Assembly (NCBI RefSeq): GCF_018131185.1
Contig: NZ_JAFCJE010000007.1
Location: forward strand, 1-64,000
Length of the DNA: 64,000 nucleotides
From: Bradyrhizobium diazoefficiens
GTDB taxonomy: Bacteria > Pseudomonadota > Alphaproteobacteria > Rhizobiales > Xanthobacteraceae
Reading direction: 5' to 3'
In this document: one piece after another, positions 18,765 through 27,251 of the stretch
Numbering within the stretch: position 1 is the stretch's first letter
How the letters are laid out: each line of letters opens with the position of its first letter
The notes under the pieces: generated by a model
What the model saw: the letters and a program-made list of their open reading frames with translations, nothing else
Told to the model about the DNA's origin: nothing
Databases searched by the model: none
Translations under genes and position numbers: made by a program

Positions 18765-19712
18765 TCAACCGAAGACGTTGGACCGCGCCGCCTTGGCAAT
18801 GAAGGTCGTCACCTGCGGCCTTGCTGCCTCGATGTCGGCTTCGTATTTCAGGAGCACGTTGAGCGTGTCCTTGACCATCTCGGTGTCGAGCTCCGTGGCC
18901 TGGAGCAGCACGAGAACGCGCGCCCAGTCGATGGTCTCGCTGACCGACGGTAGCTTCTTCAGATCCAGCGAGCGGATCTCGTGGATGAAGCCGACCATCT
19001 GCCGGCGCAGTGTCTGCGAGATGCCGGGCACACGACTTTCGACGATGCGCTCCTCGAGCCGCTGCTCGGGGAAGCCGATATGCAGATGCAGGCAGCGCCG
19101 CTTCAAGGCGTCGCCGAGGTCGCGCTCGCTGTTTGAGGTGAGGATCACGGTCGGCGGTGTGATGGCGGAGACGGTGCCGAGCTCGGGGATCGTGACCTGG
19201 AAGTCGGACAGGATCTCCAGCAGCAGCGATTCAAACTCCGCGTCCGACTTGTCGATCTCGTCGATCAGCAGCACGCAGCCGCCCGGCTGCTCCAGCGCCT
19301 GGAGCAGGGGACGCGGCTCGACGAATTCCTTGGAGAAGAACACGTCGCCGAAATCGTGGAGCTGGTCGAGCGCGGCATGCAGCGTCTGCGCGCCGCCCAG
19401 AACTTCGCCGAGCTTGTCCTTGAGGATCTGGGTATAGAGGAGCTGCTTGGCGTATTTCCACTCGTACAGCGCCTTGGCCTCGTCGAGGCCCTCGTAGCAT
19501 TGCAGGCGGATCATCTTCATGCCGCGCCAGGCCGCGATCGCCTTGGCAAGCTCGGTCTTGCCCACGCCCGCGGGGCCCTCGACCAGGATCGGCTTCTCGA
19601 TCTGCTGCGACAAATAGACGGCGGTCGCGATCTGCCGGCTCGCGATATAGCCCTGCGCGGCGAGGCCGCTCTCCACTGCCTCGATCGAGGTCGAGGCCTT
19701 CTGTTCAGCCAC
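18765..19712 (-). CDS. MoxR-type AAA+ ATPase
   Basis: 315 residues. Walker A is GPAGVGKTELAKA, Walker B is LLIDEIDKSD, and sensor 1 lies in VILTSNSERDLGDALKRRC. It would couple ATP hydrolysis to remodelling of a client together with the VWA protein encoded immediately downstream. The GTG at 19710-19712 (MAEQKAST) was chosen as start because family homology begins there and GGGAGCG precedes it. A longer form starting at 19793 is possible but adds an unlike N-terminus. Confidence 0.88.
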   Translation of the reverse strand: MAEQKASTSIEAVESGLAAQGYIASRQIATAVYLSQQIEKPILVEGPAGVGKTELAKAIAAWRGMKMIRLQCYEGLDEAKALYEWKYAKQLLYTQILKDKLGEVLGGAQTLHAALDQLHDFGDVFFSKEFVEPRPLLQALEQPGGCVLLIDEIDKSDAEFESLLLEILSDFQVTIPELGTVSAITPPTVILTSNSERDLGDALKRRCLHLHIGFPEQRLEERIVESRVPGISQTLRRQMVGFIHEIRSLDLKKLPSVSETIDWARVLVLLQATELDTEMVKDTLNVLLKYEADIEAARPQVTTFIAKAARSNVFG

Positions 19713-19858
19713 GAAAGGGCGCTCCCAAAGGTCTTGCTTGAGGCTTGTTCTGCCTGCGTTCCCCGCAAAGAACAAGCCTCGTTTGGGAGGCATCAGACCC
19801 GCGTGAACGGCGTTTTTCCGCTTAGCGCAAATAGTCGAGCGGTTCGCCGTTCGCGCAA

Positions 19859-20059
19859 TCAGTGCCGCAGCAGCTCCGGCTTGCGGATGGTCTGTCTGAC
19901 CTCGGCGCCGCAATCGGCGCATTCATAGACAAAGTCGATCTTGGCAAGGCTCCAATGCGGTTCGACCTCGCGCACATACATCGGCAGAAACCCCATGCAT
20001 GTGGGGCAATTCACGGGCGCGATTTCGACATCCTGATGATGCTGTACATAAGCTGGCAT
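19859..20059 (-). CDS. Small zinc-ribbon-like hypothetical protein
   Basis: 66 residues with two CxxC pairs (CPTC near residue 18 and CADC near residue 48), which suggests a single zinc ribbon. Function is unknown. It is divergent from the quinone oxidoreductase gene. Confidence 0.65.
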   Translation of the reverse strand: MPAYVQHHQDVEIAPVNCPTCMGFLPMYVREVEPHWSLAKIDFVYECADCGAEVRQTIRKPELLRH

Positions 20060-20282
20060 CTCGGCTCTCCTTCGCAGGCGACCACCAAACCCCGCTGGAA
20101 AGCTACTGCCGGTTGCTCCAGGCGCGTCATCAACTCTTTCGAACAGAGATGGAACGGCGGAGGTTTGTCGCTCGCTGTGACATTCTTGTTACGTGTCTGT
20201 ACTGTAACGGGCGGACCGATGCCTATTTCTCCGGCCAATCCGCCTTTTCGGATTTCCACTCAACGATAAGGGAGCAATGCCC

Positions 20283-21257
20283 ATGACGCACGCCATTCGT
20301 TTTCACAAGACCGGCGGACCGGAAGTCCTGGTCTGGGAGGAGGTCAGCGTCGGCAAGCCCGGTCCGGGCGAGGCGCGCATCCGCCACACCGCCGTCGGCC
20401 TCAACTTCGTCGACATCTACAACCGCTCGGGCGTGTACCCGGCGCAACTTCCGAGCGGGCTCGGAAGCGAGGCCGCCGGAATCGTCGAGGAGGTCGGCCC
20501 CGGCGTCACCGATCTGAAGCCGGGCGATCGGGTCGCTTATGGCGCCTCGCCGCTCGGTGCCTATTCCGAGGCGCGGCTGATCCCTGCGGACCGCCTGCTG
20601 AAGCTGCCCGACGGCGTCGACGACAAGACCGCGGCGGCGATGATGCTCAAGGGGCTCACCACACAATATCTGATCCGGCAAACCTATCGGGTGAAGGCCG
20701 GCGATACCATCCTGCTGCATGCCGCGGCCGGCGGCGTCGGTTTGATCCTGGGCCAGTGGGCCAAGCATCTCGGCGCGACCGTGATCGGCACCGTCAGCAA
20801 TGACGAGAAGGCCAAGCTTGCCAAGACACATGGCTGCGACCACGTCATCATCTACACGCGCGAGGATTTCGTGAAGCGGGTCGACGAAATCACGGGCGGC
20901 AAGAAGGTTCCGGTGGTCTACGACTCCGTCGGCAAGGATACGTTCCTGAAATCGCTGGATTGCCTCGCGCCGCTCGGCGTCGCCGCGCTGTTCGGTGCGT
21001 CCTCGGGCGCGGTCGAACCGCTCAATCTCGGCCTGCTGGCCCAGAAGGGCTCGCTCTACGTCACCCGCCCGACGCTGTTCACCTACGCCGCCAAGCGCGA
21101 AAATCTGGTCGCGATGGCGAATGAACTGTTCGACGTCGTCAAGTCCGGTGCGGTCAAGATCGAGGTGCACCAGACCTATCCGCTGAAGGACGCCGCAAAG
21201 GCGCATGCCGATCTCGCCGCACGCAAGACCACGGGATCGACCGTTCTTCTGGTGTAG
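20283..21257 (+). CDS. Quinone oxidoreductase (NADPH:quinone reductase)
   Basis: 324 residues, full length for the zinc-independent MDR/quinone oxidoreductase family. The nucleotide-binding loop is HAAAGGVGLILGQWAKHLGATVIGT. It starts THAIRFHKTGGPEVLVWEE and contains LNFVDIYNRSGVYP, typical of QOR. It should reduce quinones with NADPH in the cytoplasm. Two ATGs lie at 20277 and 20283; the second is preferred because AAGGGAG ends 8 bases before it. It stands alone. Confidence 0.9.
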   Translation: MTHAIRFHKTGGPEVLVWEEVSVGKPGPGEARIRHTAVGLNFVDIYNRSGVYPAQLPSGLGSEAAGIVEEVGPGVTDLKPGDRVAYGASPLGAYSEARLIPADRLLKLPDGVDDKTAAAMMLKGLTTQYLIRQTYRVKAGDTILLHAAAGGVGLILGQWAKHLGATVIGTVSNDEKAKLAKTHGCDHVIIYTREDFVKRVDEITGGKKVPVVYDSVGKDTFLKSLDCLAPLGVAALFGASSGAVEPLNLGLLAQKGSLYVTRPTLFTYAAKRENLVAMANELFDVVKSGAVKIEVHQTYPLKDAAKAHADLAARKTTGSTVLLV

Positions 21258-21294
21258 GTCCGGCCGGGTGGTGGCGCAGGCCATCCGGCCTGCG

Positions 21295-21570
21295 TCACGT
21301 CCGTTCGTGCTTGCGCAGATCGCGGATGTGGTCGAAGCGGAAGGTCTGGAGATCGACATCCTCCGGCGGGATCTGGGGCAGGGCGGCCTCGGTCAGGATG
21401 GCCTCGGTGACGTCCTCGACCGAATTCCCGGCAATCTCGTGGATGAACGAGACGTTCCGGTATTCACCCGAGGCGATGCGGGAGATGACTTCTCGCCTCG
21501 TGATCTCAGGGTCGACGATCGCCTCGCGGCCCCTCCGTCCATAGTCGATCATCACGACGAAATACTGCAT
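21295..21570 (-). CDS. Hypothetical protein
   Basis: 91 residues, starting MQYFVVMIDYGRRG. It has a repeated acidic/hydrophobic pattern and the central phrase SFIHEIAGNSVEDVTEAIL. It may be a small cytoplasmic alpha/beta protein. No signal peptide or metal motif is seen. It is convergent with the quinone oxidoreductase gene. Confidence 0.65.
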   Translation of the reverse strand: MQYFVVMIDYGRRGREAIVDPEITRREVISRIASGEYRNVSFIHEIAGNSVEDVTEAILTEAALPQIPPEDVDLQTFRFDHIRDLRKHERT

Positions 21571-21682
21571 GGAAAAACGACCCTGCCGCGCCCCGTTGCG
21601 GGAGCACGGCAGAGTATTTCTGAAAAACGGAATCAAGTCAAGAAGAATTTCTAGAAAAGCGAAATCGGCTGACCGAAGCTCT

Positions 21683-22291
21683 TCACTTCCCCTTCTTGCG
21701 GGGGCGCGCCGACTTCGCGCGCAGCCGCTCGAGCTGCCCTTTGGGCATCGACAGGCAGATCTCCCCGACCCATTCCAGCTTCACGCCGACGATCGGCTTG
21801 GCATTGAAGCTGGTGAGATTGACGACGGACGGGCTTTTCCCACGCTCGATCGTCTTCAAATAGCGTTCGCCGGTCTTGAGCCGGACAACGGCCTCTTCGC
21901 CGTAGAAGCTCGACAGCGGATGGCGCTGGTCCTTATAGACCACGATCACGTCGCCGCTCTCGTATTTGGGCAGCATCGAGTCCCCCACGATCTCGAATGC
22001 GACGGTTTCTTCCATGATCGGGAAGGGCAGCGCGATGTCGCCGAGCCCCTCCGGCGGAACCTGCTCGTAATCCGGCTCGATCACGGCGCCGGCGCCGACG
22101 CGGCCCATGATCGGCGCGAGATTGAGCTCGAGATATTCCATGATCGGAATGATTTCCGAGGCCTTCACCAGGCGTTCGCCGCCGAGGATCTCCGAGACTG
22201 CGCCGGGCCGCACGCCCATGGCCGCCGCCAGGCCGCCCTTGCTCTTGCCCGTTTTCTCCAGGCCCCGCTCGATCATTGCAACGTCCAACAT
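21683..22291 (-). CDS. S24/LexA-like repressor with HTH domain
   Basis: 202 residues. Residues 1-60 form a helix-turn-helix (GGLAAAMGVRPGAVSEILGGERL). The C-terminal half is a peptidase S24 domain with the catalytic Ser in VGDSMLPKYESGDVIVV and the Lys in AVVRLKTGERYLKTIERG. Such proteins repress phage or stress genes and self-cleave when RecA is activated. It is divergent from a GcrA-like gene, and the shared spacer carries palindromes that may be its operators. Confidence 0.88.
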   Translation of the reverse strand: MLDVAMIERGLEKTGKSKGGLAAAMGVRPGAVSEILGGERLVKASEIIPIMEYLELNLAPIMGRVGAGAVIEPDYEQVPPEGLGDIALPFPIMEETVAFEIVGDSMLPKYESGDVIVVYKDQRHPLSSFYGEEAVVRLKTGERYLKTIERGKSPSVVNLTSFNAKPIVGVKLEWVGEICLSMPKGQLERLRAKSARPRKKGK

Positions 22292-22330
22292 GGTGATTCC
22301 CTCGATTGCGCACCGGTCCGGCTCTTGTAA

Positions 22331-22401
22331 TCCGAAATTCGGAATTGTTGCAATTATGAATATCAGAATTATCGCTTGACTTGATCTTCGGAATACCGGA
22401 A
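22331..22401. promoter_or_regulatory. Candidate operator/promoter region between divergent regulators
   Basis: A perfect inverted repeat, TCCGAA-A-TTCGGA, lies at 22331-22343, 39 bases from the S24 repressor start. A second, imperfect one (TTCGGAATACCGGAA) lies at 22387-22401, just after a -35-like TTGACT at 22376 facing the GcrA-like gene. Both share a TTCGGA half-site. Binding by the S24 protein is inferred from position only. Confidence 0.45.
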
Positions 22402-22456
22402 TGTGTGTTTCGCCTCCGGTCGTTCGATCAGTTGAGGCCGATCACAGGACAGCAAT

Positions 22457-22987
22457 ATGGAACCGGGCCATTGGCCGTCGGAGCACTCCGACGCGCTTCG
22501 CGACTATTTTTTCAAGGGCATGTCTTACGCGGAGATCGGACGACAGATTAACGCAAGGTTTGGAACGGCTTACACGCGCAATGCGGTGATCGGCCGCGCC
22601 AAGCGGCTCCGGCTCGTGATACCGGAATGGATAGCGAGCCCGTCGATCGCCCCGCATCTGCCGGGTGAGGCACCGGTTTCGCCGCGCCGCGCGGTGTTAC
22701 CGAACCTGAATGTGCCGCCGAAGTCCGCAATGAAGCCTGCGGTGCCGGTGAAGTTGCGCTGCGTCGGCGTTCAGCCCCGCCTGGTCCAACTGGTCGAACT
22801 CGGGCCGGCCGACTGCCGCTATCCCTATGGGGGCGACAAGGACGGGGAGGAGATCGCCTTCTGTGGTCATCCCTGCCAGCCGGGCTCCAGCTATTGCGCG
22901 CCGCATGCGCGCCTGACCCGCCGCTCCGGTGCTGCGTCCGCCCGAATCCCCGGTCCCGTCGTGCTGAGGCTGGTGTCTGCGGCCTGA
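22457..22987 (+). CDS. GcrA-like cell cycle regulator family protein
   Basis: 176 residues. The N-terminal 60 residues match the GcrA DNA-binding pattern (LRDYFFKGMSYAEIGRQI, then TRNAVIGRAKRL). The C-terminal part has CRYPYGG, FCGHPC, SSYC and PHARL, like the GcrA sigma-interacting module. GcrA works with sigma70 at methylated promoters in alphaproteobacteria. This copy is probably a paralogue rather than the main GcrA, because it sits next to a repressor; that is inference. Confidence 0.82.
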   Translation: MEPGHWPSEHSDALRDYFFKGMSYAEIGRQINARFGTAYTRNAVIGRAKRLRLVIPEWIASPSIAPHLPGEAPVSPRRAVLPNLNVPPKSAMKPAVPVKLRCVGVQPRLVQLVELGPADCRYPYGGDKDGEEIAFCGHPCQPGSSYCAPHARLTRRSGAASARIPGPVVLRLVSAA

Positions 22988-23032
22988 GTTCGTGGTCCCC
23001 GTTCCATCGTCAATTTCGCAAGGAGTATCCGA

Positions 23033-23608
23033 GTGGCTCGTGTCCGACGCAACAAATCCTACAAATTGGCGCAGATCTACGATCGGCGCTCCCGCGAGGT
23101 GCCGTTCAATGCCGAAGTGGCGGAGGTCGAGGTCGACAATCCGCTGGCGCTCGATTCCGGTGAGAAGATCCTGGCCATCCGGTCGATCCGTGGCGATCCC
23201 CTCGGCCGGCTGCACGCACACCACCAGGTCGACGAGGCGCAATACCTTGGGGGGCGCGCCTTCCAGAGCGATTGGGAGAGGGCGGAGCGGGGTCCTCAGG
23301 CGATGGACCCGACGACGGAATATGTCGACGGTGCGCGCATGCGCGAGCCCGTCACCGAGAGCCAGCGCCAGGCGGTGTTGCGGCTGAACCGGGTCGAACG
23401 CGAACTCGGCACCGACGGCGCCGCGCTGGTGCACGACGTGCTCGTGCTGGGCCTGACCATGGATCAGATCGGGCAACGTCGCGCCGTCCGGACACAGCGC
23501 TGGAACGACTATTTTGCGCGACGTTTTCGCGAATGCCTGGACCGGTTGGCGCTGATCTACGGCTTTGCGACGGAAACAGCGACGCAACGGGCACAGCGGC
23601 GAAGATGA
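23033..23608 (+). CDS. DUF6456-like hypothetical protein
   Basis: 191 residues starting with GTG behind an AAGGAG site. The C-terminal half (MREPVTESQRQAVLRLNRVE, then LGTDGAALVHDVLVLGLTMDQIG and YFARRFRECLDRLALIYGFA) has the rhythm of the DUF6456 domain found in alphaproteobacterial regulators. The N-terminal half has no known match. It lies 45 bases after the GcrA-like gene and probably shares its transcript. Confidence 0.65.
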   Translation: MARVRRNKSYKLAQIYDRRSREVPFNAEVAEVEVDNPLALDSGEKILAIRSIRGDPLGRLHAHHQVDEAQYLGGRAFQSDWERAERGPQAMDPTTEYVDGARMREPVTESQRQAVLRLNRVERELGTDGAALVHDVLVLGLTMDQIGQRRAVRTQRWNDYFARRFRECLDRLALIYGFATETATQRAQRRR

Positions 23609-23689
23609 AGACGGCACGCCGGCAGGCTCGGCTGCCGGCGTGCCGGTCCGTTGCCCAAAACGCGATGAATCGCCGTCGCGCTTTACGTT

Positions 23690-23760
23690 GTCGTGATCTT
23701 CTCGGAAAACCGCTGCGCACTTGGCGCTAACGCGGCCCTCCGGGTCCGGATCATGCTCTA
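23690..23760. repeat. Dispersed GAGCATGATCC-type repeat overlapping a stop codon
   Basis: Read on the minus strand it begins at the TAG stop of the gene at 23758 and runs GAGCATGATCCGG, then an inserted GC-rich segment ending GCGCTAACGC, then AAGTGCGCAGCGGTTTTCCG and GAAGATCACG. The outer parts match a well-known rhizobial intergenic repeat. The GC-rich insert recurs at 25639-25677. Confidence 0.6.
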
Positions 23761-24114
23761 GGGATGCGGTACGATCTGGTAAGGCGTCGTATAGGGCTCG
23801 ACACGGAGTGAGGTGTTGGCCAAAAGTCCGATCTTGGCGGTCGGCGCCTGTTGCAATTCACCGTTCGGGCCGCGATGCACGTTGTATCGCCAGACCGTGA
23901 GATCGCCTTTCTGCGCCAGCGCATGCGCAACCGCGCTCGCATCGTTGCCTCCGAGCGCCTGAAGGTCCTCCGCCGACAATCCGACCACGATTTCGTCCTT
24001 GACGGTGATGATCTTGAACAGGTTCATCTTGGTCTCCTGCGCCCATGCGCCTTGCATCGAGAGGGTGAAAAGCGCGGCCGCGGCGCCCTTGATGAGATCG
24101 CAGCGAGAAATCAT
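23758..24114 (-). CDS. Secreted hypothetical protein
   Basis: 118 residues. The N-terminus (ISRCDLIKGAAAALFTLSMQGAWAQ, cleavage after AWA) is a signal peptide, possibly Tat-like in layout though without a twin Arg. The mature part has a compact alpha/beta feel (VGLSAEDLQALGGNDASAVA, then TVWRYNVHRGPNGE). Function is unknown. Its stop codon lies inside a dispersed repeat. Confidence 0.7.
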   Translation of the reverse strand: MISRCDLIKGAAAALFTLSMQGAWAQETKMNLFKIITVKDEIVVGLSAEDLQALGGNDASAVAHALAQKGDLTVWRYNVHRGPNGELQQAPTAKIGLLANTSLRVEPYTTPYQIVPHP

Positions 24115-24755
24115 GCCGTCGTCCTTTGGTGCTGAGGCGCCCGAATCGAAGAGTCTTCAGCCATGGCGCCGTCGTCTGCGTGGCCGTGTCGCAACGGCTT
24201 GGTCGTTCGTTCGTGGACAACGGTTCATGGCCGAGAGCATTTCCGGACCAGTGAATCCCGATGCGACAACCCAGCTGGGATCGGGAGATCGACTGTGAGA
24301 TCCATCTTCATTTCGCCGTCGATACAACCGCTAAGGTTGGACTCAACAATTGCGTGTATGCGCTGGAAGGCGCCGAATTCGCAGCCAACGTCCATTCATG
24401 TCGGAAACGAGCCGAAACGTTGCGCCGATTGACAGCGACCGTGGCTGTGTGCGTGATTGATGCCGCTTCTTGACGCAGGTGGGTGACGGCGGTCGATATT
24501 CCTGTTATCCGGAATTGCCATGGCGCGATGCAGACGAAGCATCGCTACAGCCATTGATGGACTTGTCGGAGGGGTTGTTTCTTGGCATAATTGCAACCCT
24601 CTGGTTGAGCTCGTGGCTTGGATAGTTCGTTCAGCGTGCCAACCGGTCGGGGCCATCCGGTCGAGAGTTCGTCGTGATAGGGCTGTTGTGGCGTCTGGTC
24701 GTGGCGTCCGGTTCTCGAATGGATCACAAGGGCCGATGCTTGTCATAGGTGCGAG
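24115..24755. other. Long stretch with no confident gene
   Basis: About 640 bases. Reading frames exist but lack ribosome binding sites and normal codon use. One tiny candidate at 24557-24625 (plus strand, 22 residues, MDLSEGLFLGIIATLW then LSSWLG) would be a single membrane helix. It is too weak to call. Confidence 0.4.
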
Positions 24756-24941
24756 ATGAAGAACCTCAATTTCGCGGCTGAACTGCACCTCAAGCTCGGC
24801 GCTCCTGCAAGCGGTACGGTCGAAAGTCTGCGGCTGCTCCGTGCGTTCCTGAAGCTCGCGCCTCGACAGCGTTTCGAGGTCATCAAGCTGGTCGAAGACC
24901 TCGCCACCGAAGAAGCTCTTCCCGAGCACCCCTTGTCCTGA
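24756..24941 (+). CDS. Small hypothetical protein
   Basis: 61 residues, helical and charged, with RLLRAFLKLAPRQRFEVIKL in the centre. It has no signal peptide. Regular codon use supports a real gene. It precedes the phasin gene by 154 bases in the same direction; function is unknown. Confidence 0.55.
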   Translation: MKNLNFAAELHLKLGAPASGTVESLRLLRAFLKLAPRQRFEVIKLVEDLATEEALPEHPLS

Positions 24942-25095
24942 GCCCGGGACGCGCGCCGGCCTTGCGCCGTTCCTTTCCCGCTTCTTTTCTTTTTCCTGCC
25001 GGAGCCGGTCTCCGGCGACATTTCCACCGAGGCTGGCGCTGGAAGGCGATCCGGCAAGTGTGGTATTCAGTTGGGAAAACGGGAGGAGTGCGACC

Positions 25096-25437
25096 ATGAT
25101 CGAACCGAAGCTCGAAGTTCCGGCCGAACTGCGCGACCTGGCCGAGAAGACGATTGACCAGGCGGAGAAAGCATTCGGGATGTTTTTCGAAGCCGCCACC
25201 AAATCAATGTCGTCCGTTCCTGGCGCAGGGACGGAAGTGTCGAAACAGGCGCTGGTTTTCACCGAGCAGAACATGAAGTCGGCCTTCGAGCATGCGCGCA
25301 AGCTGGTTCATGCCACCGACCTTCAGGAAGCGATGCGAATCCAGTCCGATTTCCTGCGTAGCCAGTTCACCAGTGCCGGAGATCACATGCGCCAGATGAC
25401 CGGCAGTCTCATGCAACCGGGCAAGGGCAAGTCCTGA
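25096..25437 (+). CDS. Phasin family protein
   Basis: 113 residues, about the size of short rhizobial phasins. The amphipathic helical pattern includes PAELRDLAEKTIDQAEKAF, EQNMKSAFEHARKLVHA and SDFLRSQFTSAGDHMRQM, characteristic of proteins coating polyhydroxyalkanoate granules. GGGAGGAG lies directly upstream of the chosen ATG. A role in granule surface or storage-polymer homeostasis is expected. Confidence 0.85.
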   Translation: MIEPKLEVPAELRDLAEKTIDQAEKAFGMFFEAATKSMSSVPGAGTEVSKQALVFTEQNMKSAFEHARKLVHATDLQEAMRIQSDFLRSQFTSAGDHMRQMTGSLMQPGKGKS

Positions 25438-25638
25438 GGCTCGGCTTGTGCACAGCGTGCCCATAAATTGAACTTGCATGGCGTGGCGATCCGCACTTCG
25501 ATGCTGGTGCGGATCCATGCCGGGCCACCGAATGAGCTCATTCGCCGTCTGGCATCTCTTCTGCTGATCCCTGTCGGTCCTCCGGCAGGGATTTGCATTT
25601 CTGGCAGATGTGGTCCCCGGCGGCTGCCGCTTCACGCC

Positions 25639-25677
25639 TTGCGCTAACGCGGTCCTTCGGGTCCGGATCGTGCCCTA
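25639..25677. repeat. Second copy of stop-codon-overlapping repeat
   Basis: It matches the GC-rich insert of the repeat at 23721-23760 (GCGCTAACGCGG, then CCTTCGGGTCCGGATC, then a TAG on the minus strand). It also ends exactly at the stop codon of a minus-strand gene, the cytochrome c at 25675. Confidence 0.6.
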
Positions 25678-25992
25678 GCGCAGCGATGCGATGTAGGCGG
25701 CGATGTCGCCGGCTTCGGTCCGGCTCAGGGGGAAGTTCGGCATCTTCGGGTGCGGATCGAGCAAGAAGAAGGCGAGCCTCTCCGGATTGAAGTCCTGCCT
25801 GCGCGCGACGGCGACAAAGGAGGGGACGTCGGCACTCGCCTGAGCCTGGCCGTTCGCGACGACATGGCAACTCGCGCACCAGCGCTTGGCGAGATCGGCA
25901 CCGTGATTGGCATCGGCTGCGAGCGCCGAGGACGTGCCGACGCTCGAGGTTACGGCGAGCAGCACGCAGATTCGTCTCAAATGCTGGTGCAT
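25675..25992 (-). CDS. Periplasmic c-type cytochrome
   Basis: 105 residues: a signal peptide (VLLAVTSSVGTSSALAA), then a single heme site CASCH at about residue 40 and a distal Met in KMPNFPLS. The ending TEAGDIAAYIASLR is the usual last helix of class I cytochromes c. It should be a soluble periplasmic electron carrier, partner unknown. An in-frame ATG 5 codons upstream is an alternative start. Confidence 0.88.
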   Translation of the reverse strand: MHQHLRRICVLLAVTSSVGTSSALAADANHGADLAKRWCASCHVVANGQAQASADVPSFVAVARRQDFNPERLAFFLLDPHPKMPNFPLSRTEAGDIAAYIASLR

Positions 25993-26259
25993 AGGGTAAC
26001 CTTCATGCATTCGTCGGCGGCAAAGCTCATCCGCAGCACGACCCTGGAAATTGCGAGAGATCAATGCGGGCGATGATCGACCGCAGCAGCTTGCGGACCG
26101 AACGGTAGAGATGCCGCACGGGTGCCGGCATCCTCGCCGCGGGCAGGCATTTGGTATCAAGACTTTCGATATAGTGCGACACATGTCTCTCCGAGGCCAT
26201 GCGGCTCTTCTACCCCGCCGCCCCGGAACCGCCTTGATCTGCCGCAAAGCGCCCGCCGG

Positions 26260-27090
26260 CTAATAGTCGCCCGGATTCATGATCATCGGGCTCTTCGTGT
26301 CAGCCGGCGCAAGCGCGCTGCTGGCGCTGTCACGCAGGAAGCGGTCAAGCGTTTCCTGGATCTTCTCCTTGACCGCGTTGGGGCCGCGATCGCTCATCTC
26401 CGTGTGCTGCGCGCCGGTGTGGACGATGTCGATACCACGCGCCTTGGCCTCTTCCGGCGTCGGCAGCACGCCGGGATCGGTCACGAAATGCGGGTCTTTG
26501 GACCTGAACGACAGGATCCTCATGCCGTCGCTGAGCACGAAAGGCACCCGCAGATTGTCGAGAGTGATCACCTTCGACACCAGCTCCGGGTGCTGGTGGG
26601 CGACATACATCGAGACATCGCCGCCGTTGGAATGGCCAACAAGGGTGATGTGGTCGTAGTCGACGTTCTCCAGACGCCTCTTCAATTCGCCCAACACGAA
26701 AAGAATATTGGCCTCACAGCGGATATAGACGTCACGCCGGCCGACATATTGCTGCCCGACGAGGGTCATCAACGGCGGATCGCTCGGCAGGTCCTGCTGG
26801 ATGCTGACAACCAGGTAACCCCGCGCGGCGAGTCCGTTGGCGAGGAATGAATATTCGGTGGCCTTGACGGTGTTGCCGTTGCTGATGATGGCGAGGGGGA
26901 GCTTCCAGAGGCCGAGATTGGCCTTGGTCTCGTAGTCGCGCCGCACGGCCACCTCGACGGCGATCGGCCGCTGACGCGAGGCATCGAACAACGCAAGGGC
27001 CTCATGGCGGATCGCGAACCGGCTGACGAGGAAATACTCCCCGACGCCGAGGACGCAGAGAAACGCCAGGATGGCAAACACCCTCTTCAT
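26260..27090 (-). CDS. Membrane-anchored or secreted alpha/beta hydrolase
   Basis: 276 residues. Residues 1-25 are a membrane anchor or signal (RVFAILAFLCVLGVGEYFLVS). The nucleophile elbow is GHSNGG near residue 155, an oxyanion-side segment precedes it (AIISNGNTVKA), and a late His lies in HTGAQHTEMSD. The layout is that of a serine hydrolase acting outside the cytoplasm; substrate is unknown. The gene stands alone with an AT-rich upstream region. Confidence 0.75.
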   Translation of the reverse strand: MKRVFAILAFLCVLGVGEYFLVSRFAIRHEALALFDASRQRPIAVEVAVRRDYETKANLGLWKLPLAIISNGNTVKATEYSFLANGLAARGYLVVSIQQDLPSDPPLMTLVGQQYVGRRDVYIRCEANILFVLGELKRRLENVDYDHITLVGHSNGGDVSMYVAHQHPELVSKVITLDNLRVPFVLSDGMRILSFRSKDPHFVTDPGVLPTPEEAKARGIDIVHTGAQHTEMSDRGPNAVKEKIQETLDRFLRDSASSALAPADTKSPMIMNPGDY

Positions 27091-27251
27091 GGTTTCGTCT
27101 CAATCACGTTCGGCTGAATATGGTCATTGGGAACTCCCGGATCGAGCGATCGTGAGCAGGTTACGGGATTAAATTCAGGCAAGTTTGTGAGCAAGGCCGC
27201 AAAAGGGCCGCATGCCCCGGGGGGGACTACGTTGCGAACGGCGGCGGAGGG

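Noticed and set aside
24520..24759. 79-residue plus-strand frame in the long noncoding stretch
   Set aside because: Composition is Arg/Val-rich without protein-like pattern, and no ribosome binding site precedes it.
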